From a virus: a stretch of DNA of 40,310 bases. The first letter of the stretch is position 1; every line of letters starts with the position of its first letter. The position numbers were made by a program, and so were the translations under genes. Below the pieces are notes generated by a model. That model made no database searches. It was given only the letters and a program-made list of their open reading frames with translations, and was not told the DNA's origin. This document shows positions 23,563 to 31,229 of this stretch, piece by piece. The stretch spans positions 1-40,310 of IMG/VR virus record IMGVR_UViG_3300044701_002192; one strand, 5' to 3'.

Positions 23563-25053
23563 ATGTTCAAGCGTGAGGTGATAACTACTTCTCAAGCAAA
23601 ATTACCAAATTATGCATCAATACAATTATCAGAAACTTCTGAATCAATAATAGAAACATCTCCGTCATTTAAAAAATTAAAAATTCTCATTAATAGCACA
23701 ATAGGCTACAGCGAACACTCAGAAGAGTTTTCAAAAATAAGGAGATTTGACCACTCAGTTTATGCCGCAAAACAGGCTCATCTGCTACCTTCAGCCAAAT
23801 TAACCGACTATGAAAAGATGTGCCTTGAGCTTGCGCTCTTATTGCACGATGTCGGCCACGCTCTAGGCTCACATACAATTGATAAATTATATCATGCGAT
23901 GTCTGAAAATAAAAATACTGCTACTCCAGATATCTCGGCGTATGGCTACTCAAAACATGATTATCACGAGTACCACACATCTAAACTGGTGGCCTCGACA
24001 GAGTATAAAACACTATTCTCAAATGACCAACTTCTGTCAGATGTTCTTGCCATATTAGCCTTTGAAGATATTCGGAGCCAAGCCGATAAAGACAAAGACT
24101 ATCAATTTAAAATTAGACCATCATTATCTGGCGACCAAATAAAAATGCTATATACCTTAAAAGATTGGCTAGACCGGCTATCTTATCTTGAGTTAGAATA
24201 TTTAAATTGCAGAGATTTCTCTGACCAAGATAAGCAAAATGCAATAGCAGCATTTGAGCGATTTAGAAGCTCTATAGAAATAAAAAACAATACTGCCGTT
24301 ATACGACAAAAAAGACGACCGCCTGAAGCTATGTTGATAACTCAATATGATGCTGATATAGACGAGTCTCCGGCGGTAGAGATTATTAGACTTAGAGAGC
24401 AATTATTTAATAGAAGTGTTTATCATCCCCTCTCTGCCGCATATGATGAATATATCATGAGGGGCACTAGAGTTCATGATGCGACATACTCTAGTGTAAG
24501 ACGGGCTCTGTCAGAGTCGCCCATGTCTATATTTTCACCTGAAGTATATAGAACCCTGACACATCAATCAAGATATTGCCTCAGTCGAGAATTGGTGCCT
24601 TTAGTCACAATAGACCATTATTTCTTAACTAGCCGCGGACAACTAGCATTTCAACCTTACGGCGCATGTGATTTTAGACAATTTACTCAATTGATCTGTG
24701 CGGAAAATAAATATCTAGCCTCTTTCGGAGAACTACTATTAAATGATAGAATATCTAAAGAGCTTTCTAGGCCAACAGAGCTTTATGTATTAAAAGTAAA
24801 GAGGCCCACTAAAACATTCACCTATGACACGATAGACGATAGCGGCATAATTAAACCTATGACCCAAAGAGTTAACGACACAAATAATTTTTCTGTTATT
24901 GTAGCATTAAAACTGCTACGCCAACAGCAAGTTCCGGCATTAATTGAGTTGTCTAAAGATATAGTAGAAAGCGAATTTAAAAAGCGGGGTTGGGTCTACG
25001 GCGAATTAAATTTTCAACACTTATATAATCCAAATATATTTACCGAAAAATAA
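23563..25053 (+). CDS. HD-domain phosphohydrolase (dGTPase/SAMHD1-like)
   Basis: 496 residues. The HD superfamily residues are in order: RRFDHSVYAAKQA (first His), LELALLLHDVGHALGSHTID (His-Asp pair and downstream His), HDYHEYHTSKL, and DWLDRLSYLELEYL (last Asp). The layout is like dNTP triphosphohydrolases and their YdhJ-like relatives; the C-terminal half is not recognisable. It could hydrolyse dNTPs or another phosphomonoester; substrate is unknown. It ends the plus-strand block. Confidence 0.8.
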   Translation: MFKREVITTSQAKLPNYASIQLSETSESIIETSPSFKKLKILINSTIGYSEHSEEFSKIRRFDHSVYAAKQAHLLPSAKLTDYEKMCLELALLLHDVGHALGSHTIDKLYHAMSENKNTATPDISAYGYSKHDYHEYHTSKLVASTEYKTLFSNDQLLSDVLAILAFEDIRSQADKDKDYQFKIRPSLSGDQIKMLYTLKDWLDRLSYLELEYLNCRDFSDQDKQNAIAAFERFRSSIEIKNNTAVIRQKRRPPEAMLITQYDADIDESPAVEIIRLREQLFNRSVYHPLSAAYDEYIMRGTRVHDATYSSVRRALSESPMSIFSPEVYRTLTHQSRYCLSRELVPLVTIDHYFLTSRGQLAFQPYGACDFRQFTQLICAENKYLASFGELLLNDRISKELSRPTELYVLKVKRPTKTFTYDTIDDSGIIKPMTQRVNDTNNFSVIVALKLLRQQQVPALIELSKDIVESEFKKRGWVYGELNFQHLYNPNIFTEK

Positions 25054-25287
25054 TTAATCTAAACTTAAATTATTTTCTTTCAATAATTGCCACAAGTTAG
25101 TTCTAATTTTATCATAGGCATCTTTAACTTCTTCAGATAAGTCACAATTATATTTAATTTGCTCTCTCAGCATATTGTTTAATTCATAAAGAACTAATTT
25201 ATAGTCCCGTCCGTGGCGCATATCTTCAATCTCTTGCACCTGCTCAAAGTTTTCTGTGTCGTAAATTAATTTAAATATCGCTTTCAT
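25054..25287 (-). CDS. small conserved hypothetical protein
   Basis: 77 residues. MKAIFKLIYDTENFEQVQEI then EDMRHGRDYKLVLYELNNML, then LREQIKYNCDLSEEVKDAYD is a pattern I have seen in small phage proteins of unknown function. Its stop directly abuts that of the convergent HD gene. Confidence 0.65.
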   Translation of the reverse strand: MKAIFKLIYDTENFEQVQEIEDMRHGRDYKLVLYELNNMLREQIKYNCDLSEEVKDAYDKIRTNLWQLLKENNLSLD

Positions 25288-25360
25288 AATTGCAAAATAT
25301 ACTAAAAATTAAAAGAATTATCCAAAGTATAATAACTAAAGAAAAAATGAGTTTCATATA

Positions 25361-25675
25361 TTAAAATGCCAAATAACATAAAAATAATATTAACACATTA
25401 CAAAAAGTATCGCCGACAGATGATTGACCCTCTTCTTTACGCTTACAATCAGATGATGCCCAGGCTAAAAGTATTATCCAGAATATTAAGGTCCAGCCAA
25501 AGAATAAATTAAAAACAAATATCGAAATACTATTTTTTACATTTCTTGTAGATGCAATAATAAATGGCAAAAAATAAAGTAATACTATAAATATGCCAAT
25601 GTGCATAAAGAATTCAGTGATTCCCATGCTAATCATGTCAGGTATAAATGTATATATTGTTTTTTCAGTATTCAT
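25361..25675 (-). CDS. Imm-like superinfection immunity membrane protein
   Basis: 104 residues; T4 Imm is 83. Two membrane segments are seen: FMHIGIFIVLLYFLPFIIAS and ISIFVFNLFFGWTLIFWIIL, with a third hydrophobic end. The stretch LPFIIASTRNVKNS then NLFFGWTLIFWIILLAWA is the signature of the superinfection immunity family. T4 Imm blocks DNA entry of related phages from the inner membrane. The extra C-terminal part (CKRKEEGQSSVGDTF then hydrophobic) is longer than in T4. Host side and specificity unknown. Confidence 0.85.
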   Translation of the reverse strand: MNTEKTIYTFIPDMISMGITEFFMHIGIFIVLLYFLPFIIASTRNVKNSISIFVFNLFFGWTLIFWIILLAWASSDCKRKEEGQSSVGDTFCNVLILFLCYLAF

Positions 25676-25705
25676 AATTTTAATTTATATCACAAAAGCA
25701 TAATC

Positions 25706-26041
25706 ATGTCAACAGAGTTATTAATACACAAATTAGTATTTGAATATGACAAATATACTCTATTAAAAATAAAGTCTAATAAAATACCACAAGACTCTTT
25801 AAAATCGGCCATGATAACAGATATTCCGGGGTTTGAGCAGAGATGCACAATAATGGCTTGGCATCTTGCATATCAGGAATATTGTAGCACAAGCGATGAT
25901 AAATCATACTCATCTTTTATAACAAATTGTGTTGGCACAATAGATGGCTTAAAGCTATACAGCAAAGCATTTGATGAAATTCACTCAATATTAGACAAAG
26001 ATTTAACTATAGCTAAACTAATAGAGTTTCAGGCATCATAA
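25706..26041 (+). CDS. hypothetical protein
   Basis: 111 residues from ATG 25706; the longer frame back to 25601 would overlap the divergent imm-like gene and lacks a ribosome site. All-helical, with PQDSLKSAMITDIPGFEQRC and a cysteine pair. Unrecognised. The end overlaps the convergent minus gene by 13 bases. Confidence 0.55.
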   Translation: MSTELLIHKLVFEYDKYTLLKIKSNKIPQDSLKSAMITDIPGFEQRCTIMAWHLAYQEYCSTSDDKSYSSFITNCVGTIDGLKLYSKAFDEIHSILDKDLTIAKLIEFQAS

Positions 26042-26259
26042 TTAGTCTGCTGAAGTTCTTTGAATGTCTTCAATAGTTTAGTAGCATCTTCAATACACTC
26101 AGCAACATTCAGGTCAAGAGCCTCAACCGCATCAGATACCGACTCACCAACAAACTCAAAGTATTCAACAATATACCTAACTTCAATGGCAGTAAGATAC
26201 TTAATATCGGCTTTTTCTATATAGTAGTCAACATCAACTGTACTTTCAATAAAATTCAT
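26029..26259 (-). CDS. small acidic hypothetical protein
   Basis: 76 residues with GAGGAGA nine bases before the ATG and its own promoter. Acidic and helical (VEYFEFVGESVSDAVEALDL). Unrecognised; this is the first gene with the short-promoter, AGGAGA layout that becomes the rule further right. Confidence 0.65.
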   Translation of the reverse strand: MNFIESTVDVDYYIEKADIKYLTAIEVRYIVEYFEFVGESVSDAVEALDLNVAECIEDATKLLKTFKELQQTNYDA

Positions 26260-26284
26260 ATGCGTCTCCTCACTTTATTGTTTA

Positions 26285-26313
26285 TGTATACCACAATAGC
26301 CTAAACATGTCAA
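26285..26313 (-). promoter_or_regulatory. sigma70 promoter
   Basis: Minus strand TTGACA, 17 bases, TATACA, 26 bases before the 26029-26259 gene start. Confidence 0.6.
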
Positions 26314-26320
26314 TAGTATT

Positions 26321-26587
26321 TTAATCTTTAGTCTCAGGAGGCTCAGGTAGCGGCATCCAGTGAGTGATCTCATCAGACCAACCCGCATGTTCATAGGTGC
26401 ACTTCGACACTTGTAACTGCGGCGAGAGCCAATTGCCCGCAACAACCCCATTATGAACCGCGACTGCCCAAAATGTGCCAATATTTTTACCAGCGATCAC
26501 GACCGCTCCTATCTCAGGCAGCCTATCTTTCACGCTAATCCAACTAATTTCTCCTTCTTCAGCCTTTTCTGGTGTTTGATTTATCAT
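26321..26587 (-). CDS. DUF551 family protein
   Basis: 88 residues. ISWISVKDRLPEIGAVVIAG at the start and the ending THWMPLPEPPE are the two hallmarks of DUF551, a common phage family of unknown function. Complete length for the family. It is two bases from the phosphoesterase gene upstream, so they are probably one operon with the methyltransferase gene. Confidence 0.85.
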   Translation of the reverse strand: MINQTPEKAEEGEISWISVKDRLPEIGAVVIAGKNIGTFWAVAVHNGVVAGNWLSPQLQVSKCTYEHAGWSDEITHWMPLPEPPETKD

Positions 26588-26590
26588 ATA

Positions 26591-27172
26591 TTATAACTTA
26601 TATTCTTCAACTTTATTATTTTTATGAATTAAATTCTTCTCGGCCTCCCAAGATGACATTAAATTATTCTGAACGTGATGATAAACCTCTTCTATGCTTA
26701 TAGGTCTATAGCCCCAACAATCAACACCAACGTCAAATGATAGCCCATAAGAACCCATATTGCCATGAGCATGACCAAATAAATGAAAACAATTTCTAGG
26801 TCTATGCACCCAAGTTCTGTGGGCATAATGAGATAAAAATATTCTAACCTTATTATCAAATACCTTAGTGGTTATTAAATGCGTATCTTTAATAAAATTA
26901 AATCTATTGGCAATATATTCTAAATTCGTGTCGTGATTGCCTTTAATTAAATTAATTTGTCCAGATAATCTATTAGATATCCGCTTCATTCGATTAATGT
27001 CTTTAGTATGACCAAAATCGCCAAGATGATATACAACATCACCTTTTCTTACAATAGAGTTCCAGTTGTGTATTAGTCCCTCGTCATGCTCGTCTATATT
27101 ATTAAATGGTCTATTACAATATTTTATTATTGCAGAGTGTCCGAAATGTGTGTCAGAAATAAAATAAATCAT
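26591..27172 (-). CDS. calcineurin-like metallophosphoesterase
   Basis: 193 residues. All family metal motifs are present: FISDTHFGH (D-x-H), VYHLGDFGH (GD), IKGNHDTN (GNHD), FLSHYAHRTW and HLFGHAHGNMG (GHxH). Related phage enzymes hydrolyse phosphomonoesters or diesters, and some act on nucleic-acid ends. Substrate unknown. It starts one base after the methyltransferase stop. Confidence 0.88.
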   Translation of the reverse strand: MIYFISDTHFGHSAIIKYCNRPFNNIDEHDEGLIHNWNSIVRKGDVVYHLGDFGHTKDINRMKRISNRLSGQINLIKGNHDTNLEYIANRFNFIKDTHLITTKVFDNKVRIFLSHYAHRTWVHRPRNCFHLFGHAHGNMGSYGLSFDVGVDCWGYRPISIEEVYHHVQNNLMSSWEAEKNLIHKNNKVEEYKL

Positions 27173-27173
27173 A

Positions 27174-27755
27174 TCACCTTGATTTTATTAACATTGTCTG
27201 AGTTGCTTGTTTTTTATTAGAAATAAAATGTTCTATCACCTCAAACCTAGAACCAATATAGTCTCTAAGCTCAGGCATTGACCACTCTCTAACATGAGAT
27301 TGATTCTTAGGTGGTCCGTTGTGTCCTGATTTCAATAAATCTCTATCTGGAGTTGATAATACCGCAAACTTTGGCTTACAATTTTCAATTAAATTCAAGA
27401 GAGAGTCTGGGTCTACAATATGTTCAATAACATCAGCGGCTATAATTAAATCATAACCTAGAGTAGAAGCAGAAAAATCGGAACTCCAGTTTCTATCAGG
27501 ATACCTCTCTCTCAACCACTTCACAGTTTCTTCAACATCAATACCCAAGGTATCTCGATCTGAAAAATTATTAAGTAGTTTATATGCAGATCCTGTTCCT
27601 ATATCTAATATTTTTGTAAACTTATTCTCGTCGGCAATTCTTTTTGCAAACTCATAGACCTCTCTTTGCCACTTGTCAGTATTCTTAGTATCATTAAAAT
27701 ATTTGTTATTTAACCTATGTATGTAATTTTCTTTTATTGAGTAGGTTTTTATCAT
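27174..27755 (-). CDS. SAM-dependent methyltransferase
   Basis: 193 residues from ATG 27755 (a start 15 codons upstream is possible but adds an unlikely Cys/Tyr-rich segment). Motif I is ILDIGTGSAYKLL, the acidic loop is LGIDVEE, and motif IV-like is YDLIIAADVIEHI, the layout of class I small-molecule methyltransferases. A conserved-looking NGPPKNQSHVREWSMPELRD follows, as in phage sugar or tRNA-modifying methyltransferases. Substrate unknown. Confidence 0.8.
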   Translation of the reverse strand: MIKTYSIKENYIHRLNNKYFNDTKNTDKWQREVYEFAKRIADENKFTKILDIGTGSAYKLLNNFSDRDTLGIDVEETVKWLRERYPDRNWSSDFSASTLGYDLIIAADVIEHIVDPDSLLNLIENCKPKFAVLSTPDRDLLKSGHNGPPKNQSHVREWSMPELRDYIGSRFEVIEHFISNKKQATQTMLIKSR

Positions 27756-27842
27756 AGTATATGTTATATATATCAAACAAATGTTAGATCCGCATAACAC
27801 TTGTTAAAAAAACTTGCTACTTTATGTGTATATAAAATTATA

Positions 27843-27850
27843 TATAAATA
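27843..27850 (+). promoter_or_regulatory. T4-type late promoter (TATAAATA)
   Basis: Exact TATAAATA on the plus strand, pointing into a 27-codon ORF that is antisense to the 3' end of the 27893-28120 gene. Confidence 0.4.
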
Positions 27851-27867
27851 GCCAAAAGTGAGGTGTT

Positions 27868-27951
27868 ATGTCAATACACGATAGTATATGTTCTAAAGGT
27901 TATCATCAATCTCTAAAAGAGCATTATCGTGTTGTTTTCCGAGTTTTCTGA
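27868..27951 (+). CDS. possible 27-residue peptide gene, antisense to a neighbour
   Basis: ATG with GTGAGG four bases upstream, 18 bases after a late promoter element: MSIHDSICSKGYHQSLKEHY, then seven residues and a stop. It overlaps the end of the minus-strand gene by about 60 bases. Weak evidence; could be chance. Confidence 0.25.
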   Translation: MSIHDSICSKGYHQSLKEHYRVVFRVF

Positions 27952-28120
27952 GTCCTATACCATAACCCTCTAGGAACTCTTTTTCTTCTCCTTTATTAGC
28001 CGCTGTTATCCTAGCTTCATTAAAGAACTTTATACTTACAGCATGTGTAACCCTATTCTCTGGAACTATTTGGTGTCCCCAGAGTTTAAATGCGTAATCT
28101 AATACTTTATCTATGTCCAT
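27893..28120 (-). CDS. small hypothetical protein
   Basis: 75 residues, AAGGAGA 12 bases before the ATG. DKVLDYAFKLWGHQIV and EEKEFLEGYGIGLRKLG; unrecognised. It follows the CAT tRNA by 32 bases and is probably transcribed with it. Confidence 0.65.
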   Translation of the reverse strand: MDIDKVLDYAFKLWGHQIVPENRVTHAVSIKFFNEARITAANKGEEKEFLEGYGIGLRKLGKQHDNALLEIDDNL

Positions 28121-28152
28121 GTTATGTGTGTCTCCTTTATCCGTGTTGAAAA

Positions 28153-28229
28153 TGGTGGGACCACTTGGACTTGAACCAAGGACCTACTGGTTATGAGCCA
28201 GCCGCTCTGACCTACTGAGCTATAGCCCC
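28153..28229 (-). tRNA. tRNA with anticodon CAT (Met or Ile2)
   Basis: 77 bases with an encoded CCA. Acceptor GGGGCTA pairs with TGGTCCC through two wobbles, D-arm AGCTCAGTAGGTCAGAGC, anticodon loop CTCATAA, T-arm CTTGG-TTCAAGT-CCAAG. The D-arm is of elongator type, so not initiator Met. It could be elongator Met, or Ile2 that reads AUA after lysidine modification; sequence alone does not decide. AUA is frequent in these genes, which would favour Ile2. Confidence 0.9.
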
Positions 28230-28240
28230 AAATTAAATCT

Positions 28241-28269
28241 ACTATACTACAACTTGCTTCTGGAGTCAA
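28241..28269 (-). promoter_or_regulatory. sigma70 promoter for the CAT tRNA
   Basis: Minus strand TTGACT, 17 bases, TATAGT, with the tRNA starting 12 bases after the -10. The 28270-28415 stretch to the right holds no gene I can see. Confidence 0.65.
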
Positions 28270-28417
28270 TGTATTTTGTAGTTGTACTCTAAAAAGTGCC
28301 TCTGTAGGTATCTGAAATCACTATACAAAAAAATGCTAAAATGGCTTTAAATGCGCTTTTTTCTCAAAACCTTGGGTCAGATACACACAAACTACATTAA
28401 AATTGACTTAAATTGGA

Positions 28418-28445
28418 CAAAAAGTGAGCAAAATCACTCACTTAT
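28418..28445 (-). terminator. terminator of the 28465-28761 gene
   Basis: Minus strand AAGTGAG, loop, CTCACTTTTT: about seven pairs followed by Ts, 20 bases after the stop. Confidence 0.6.
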
Positions 28446-28464
28446 TGACCAAAAACCACTAAAA

Positions 28465-28761
28465 TTACTTCAAATACGCTGGACCATATGGAGTCAAATA
28501 TTTTAGTCCATTATAGTCATCTGCAATATTACCTCTAGCGTGTTTAGCCGGAGCTGACCAACTTGCAGGTTTCAATACGTCTCCGGTAGTCTTATCTACG
28601 AAGCACCACACAGAGTTTCCTACTACAATCTTAGAGTATCTCTTACCTTCTGTTAGCGTAATCTCTTGGAATACATTAACACGACTCTGATGTTCATTAA
28701 GCATCTTAACTACACCAGCAAAGAATGTCGGGAACTTTTCATCAAATGTCATTGTGTCCAT
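28465..28761 (-). CDS. conserved phage hypothetical protein
   Basis: 98 residues. The segment SVWCFVDKTTGDVLKPASW and then SAPAKHARGNIADDYNGL is a pattern I know from many marine phage proteins of unknown function. CGGAGA precedes the ATG. Own promoter with leader hairpin. Confidence 0.75.
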   Translation of the reverse strand: MDTMTFDEKFPTFFAGVVKMLNEHQSRVNVFQEITLTEGKRYSKIVVGNSVWCFVDKTTGDVLKPASWSAPAKHARGNIADDYNGLKYLTPYGPAYLK

Positions 28762-28813
28762 GTCTCTTATCTCCGTGTTGTGTTTGAGAGTCTATCTCTC
28801 ACATTATAGGAAT

Positions 28814-28842
28814 AGCATAGCACACTATATGAGTCACGTCAA
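28814..28842 (-). promoter_or_regulatory. minus-strand promoter with leader hairpin
   Basis: TTGACG, 17 bases, TATGCT. The leader then reads GAGAG-ATA-GACTCTC, a five-pair hairpin, before CGGAGA and the ATG at 28761. First member of the promoter-hairpin family of this region. Confidence 0.65.
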
Positions 28843-28876
28843 TATATTTTTACATAAAAATATATTTTTTTAGTGG

Positions 28877-28905
28877 TTGACAAGTATATTTGTTTATGGT
28901 ATTCT
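28877..28905 (+). promoter_or_regulatory. plus-strand promoter facing away from its neighbour gene
   Basis: TTGACA, 17 bases, TATTCT, then CTACATCAAACGGACTTTT. It is back to back with the minus promoter at 28814-28842 and would transcribe toward the 3' end of the next minus-strand gene. First of seven similar promoters. Confidence 0.7.
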
Positions 28906-28978
28906 ACATCAAACGGACTTTTGGTGGACAAGGAATATCCAAAAAATGTCCAGAGTTTCTGAACATTCCCGGCAAAAA

Positions 28979-29200
28979 TTATAAACTTAAGTACGGACCT
29001 GTTACTGAGTATCCGTCGTTAGTTAGTTTATAAAATACTACTTGTCCGGTCTTTAGGTTTACTTGTATAATGTTACCATTAAGTACTGCAAGTTCAGCAT
29101 TACTTGAAAATGTGGCCAGGATTCCTCCAGATGCCAATCTAAGTTCCACTGAATTTGATGAGTTTACCACTACAAATCGTCCGGTGTGTATCTTTTCCAT
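28979..29200 (-). CDS. small hypothetical protein
   Basis: 73 residues, beta-rich (GRFVVVNSSNSVELRLASGG, ILATFSSNAELAVLNGN). AAGGAGA lies 11 bases before the ATG. Unrecognised. A TGATAGTG site occurs in its 5' leader at 29226-29233. Confidence 0.6.
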   Translation of the reverse strand: MEKIHTGRFVVVNSSNSVELRLASGGILATFSSNAELAVLNGNIIQVNLKTGQVVFYKLTNDGYSVTGPYLSL

Positions 29201-29225
29201 GTTTTTTGTTCTCCTTTAATAAAAA

Positions 29226-29233
29226 CACTATCA
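29226..29233 (-). repeat. TGATAGTG site (single)
   Basis: Minus strand TGATAGTG between the HNH gene and the 28979-29200 gene, 26 bases from the latter's start. Isolated leftmost copy of the 8-mer found in clusters beyond 32.7 kb. Confidence 0.45.
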
Positions 29234-29309
29234 CACTTTTAAATTATATGCAAGAATAACATTTAACGTTAACCTAAATACTTTACAATTAACTCTTTAT
29301 GTTAATACC

Positions 29310-29642
29310 ATGAAATGTCACTGGAAACACTGTTCTAACTTAGCAATAACTAAAGGTAAGTATTGCTCAACCACCTGCAAGAATAAGTTTCACGTAACCA
29401 AACACCGCAAGGACATCAAACGGAAAGCCGTGGAATACCTCGGAGGCGCATGTTCTCTCTGCGGGTATAGTAGGTGCATCTCTGCGCTAGAGTTTCACCA
29501 TAAAGACCCCAAAGAAAAGGACTTCAATATATCAAAGTCTTTAAAATCTTTTGAGACTATTAAGATTGAGTTAGATAAGTGTGTTTTGGTGTGTGCAAAC
29601 TGTCACCGGGAAATACACCAAGAAAAAGAACCGATATTTTAA
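29310..29642 (+). CDS. HNH endonuclease
   Basis: 110 residues. An N-terminal zinc finger (CHWKHCSNLAITKGKYCSTTC) precedes the HNH core: CSLCGY, then LEFHHKDPKEKDFNIS, then CVLVCANCHREIHQ, with both zinc-binding Cys pairs and the HH catalytic motif. Free-standing phage HNH enzymes are usually mobile homing-type nucleases. It is the only plus-strand gene in a long minus-strand array and lies beside tRNA-Asn, as expected for an inserted element. Confidence 0.88.
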   Translation: MKCHWKHCSNLAITKGKYCSTTCKNKFHVTKHRKDIKRKAVEYLGGACSLCGYSRCISALEFHHKDPKEKDFNISKSLKSFETIKIELDKCVLVCANCHREIHQEKEPIF

Positions 29643-29693
29643 GTGCTCGGTTCCACACACTTTTAACAAGGAGATGACACGAAACTTTTAAAA

Positions 29694-29770
29694 TGGCTCC
29701 GGCGGTTGGACTCGAACCAACGACATCAAAGTTAACAGCTTTGCGCTTCTACCAACTGAGCTACACCGGA
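29694..29770 (-). tRNA. tRNA-Asn (anticodon GTT)
   Basis: 77 bases with an encoded CCA. Acceptor TCCGGTG with CGCCGGA, discriminator G as in tRNA-Asn, anticodon loop CTGTTAA, T-arm GTTGG-TTCGAGT-CCAAC. Complete cloverleaf. No clear promoter immediately upstream. Confidence 0.93.
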
Positions 29771-29799
29771 ATGGTATCTCTTTACTCTCACTCTCTCTT

Positions 29800-29905
29800 T
29801 CTGAGGCGGCGAAACTCTAACCCGTAGTTGAGCTATATCAGCACATAGATTGAGCGATAAACTGCACCAAATGAGCTATAAAACCGGATCAAATGGGCGA
29901 TAAAA
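29800..29905 (-). other. tRNA-like 5' half remnants
   Basis: The minus strand contains in tandem GCTGATATAGCTCAACTACG (near 29830), a second GGTTTTATAGCTCATTTGGT (near 29880) and a weaker third copy TTTTTATCGCCCATTTGATC (near 29890-29905). Each resembles a tRNA acceptor plus D-arm, but no matching 3' half is seen. Probably decayed tRNA genes or duplicated fragments. Confidence 0.4.
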
Positions 29906-29908
29906 AGT

Positions 29909-29978
29909 GGGAACCAGTTAGAACTTAGAGAGAGACAGCTCTTTGCTCTATTTTTTATAACTGCGCCTGGTTCCCGCC
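29909..29978. repeat. long-range inverted repeat
   Basis: GGGAACCAG near 29911 and CTGGTTCCC near 29969 form nine pairs around a loop of about 50 bases. Together with the tRNA-like pieces to the left it fills a 270-base gap without genes. Confidence 0.5.
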
Positions 29979-30039
29979 GCACAGTGTTTTGTGTAACAAA
30001 CTACCAAGAGATATGAGACAAGTAGTTTATTACATTATA

Positions 30040-30336
30040 TCATAATATTACATTCATGTCAATAGCAGATGATGAAATATTTTCATTTGTTGTCAATTCA
30101 TTCACCATAGGAGTCGGATCTATCATACAACTAAAGTTATACTGACCACGTTGAGCCTTGAACTCTTTGTTCACAAAGATCCAGGTAAGCTCATTATACT
30201 CACACTTACCACTGCTTATCAGTGACAGCAATTGCTTACGAGAAACAATTGTACCATAAGTATTAATAATATAGCTAACCAACGCCTTACGTCGATCCCG
30301 ATTTCTACCCCACTTTGCGTTCTCATTATATATCAT
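30040..30336 (-). CDS. hypothetical protein, possible DNA-binding
   Basis: 98 residues. The basic N-terminus (WGRNRDRRKALVSYIINTYG) followed by VSRKQLLSLISSGKCEYNEL could be a winged or helix-turn-helix domain, but I cannot place it in a family. The C-terminal 25 residues look disordered. A weak promoter (TTGACT, short spacer, TATAAT) overlaps the upstream gene's end. Confidence 0.6.
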   Translation of the reverse strand: MIYNENAKWGRNRDRRKALVSYIINTYGTIVSRKQLLSLISSGKCEYNELTWIFVNKEFKAQRGQYNFSCMIDPTPMVNELTTNENISSSAIDMNVIL

Positions 30337-30367
30337 AACATTCTCACTTACATTATACTATTTTATA

Positions 30368-30718
30368 CTAAAAGTCAATACCCTTCTCTAAAATAAATTC
30401 ACCCTCTTTACCTCGAATAACCTTAGAAAACTTTATTGCAGTCTCATATCGGTCATTCTTGTCTCCTAGGCCGGTAAGAAGTACCTTTCCGGTAAGGGTA
30501 TCACCAAAATTTGCATTTGAGATTTTATTAGACGATGATGAAAGATATACTGCTCCGTATGTCGGATCTACTACAACTAAACTCTTAACCGTGATGCTTC
30601 TATAGTGTGATATAGGAACTAACTTACTTTTAGTCGAAACCACCTTTGCTCCAGTCAATGCAACTTTTACCTGCTTACCTTGTCTTAAGTGTTCTTCTAC
30701 CATTTGATTGTTTATCAT
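30368..30718 (-). CDS. hypothetical protein
   Basis: 116 residues, beta-rich with charged ends (GKQVKVALTGAKVVSTKSKL, KSLVVVDPTYGAVYLSS, FGDTLTGKVLLTG). Own promoter (-10 TATAGT, weak -35) with leader hairpin GAGA-ATTAAACC-TCTC and AGGAGAG before the ATG. Unrecognised. Confidence 0.6.
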   Translation of the reverse strand: MINNQMVEEHLRQGKQVKVALTGAKVVSTKSKLVPISHYRSITVKSLVVVDPTYGAVYLSSSSNKISNANFGDTLTGKVLLTGLGDKNDRYETAIKFSKVIRGKEGEFILEKGIDF

Positions 30719-30884
30719 ACTATTGTCTCTCCTGTGTTATGTTTGAGAGGTTTAATTCTCATTATAGGACTACTATAGCACACTTTTTATATTTTGAAAA
30801 GATTTTTTTTCACTTTTTTTCACTTTTTTTCACTTTTTAGGTGTCTTCGTGTATATATACTATAGACAAAAATATCAGCTCAAT

Positions 30885-31034
30885 ATGATATCTTTAGGAG
30901 GGGCTTCAGGCATCTCTGAACTCCGTAGAGTACAAGTCAATTCATCTACGGTAACTGCGCTGACAGGAATATTGATAAACGAGGAGGCTCTGTTGAATAA
31001 AAAATTGCAACCTCCGGAAGTGTTAATGCTATAA
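30885..31034 (+). CDS. possible small plus-strand protein or gene fragment
   Basis: 49 codons: MISLGGASGISELRRVQVNS and on, with composition less AT-rich than the surroundings. Good amino-acid composition but no ribosome site. It may be a remnant of a larger structural gene. Confidence 0.35.
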   Translation: MISLGGASGISELRRVQVNSSTVTALTGILINEEALLNKKLQPPEVLML

Positions 31035-31229
31035 AATTAACAATAAACTTCTCCGTTAGAATCGAAAGTCCACGTAAAGGAGTACCGCTAACCGCTTCTA
31101 CCTTTTTTTAAAGGTTGTGTTTATAGTCTATTCTATAACTTTTCTCTTGGATAGGAAAGTTCTATTCTAAATCCCAGATGTAAATTTAATATCTAAAAAA
31201 TATTAATATTAAAAAATAATCCGTAGAGA

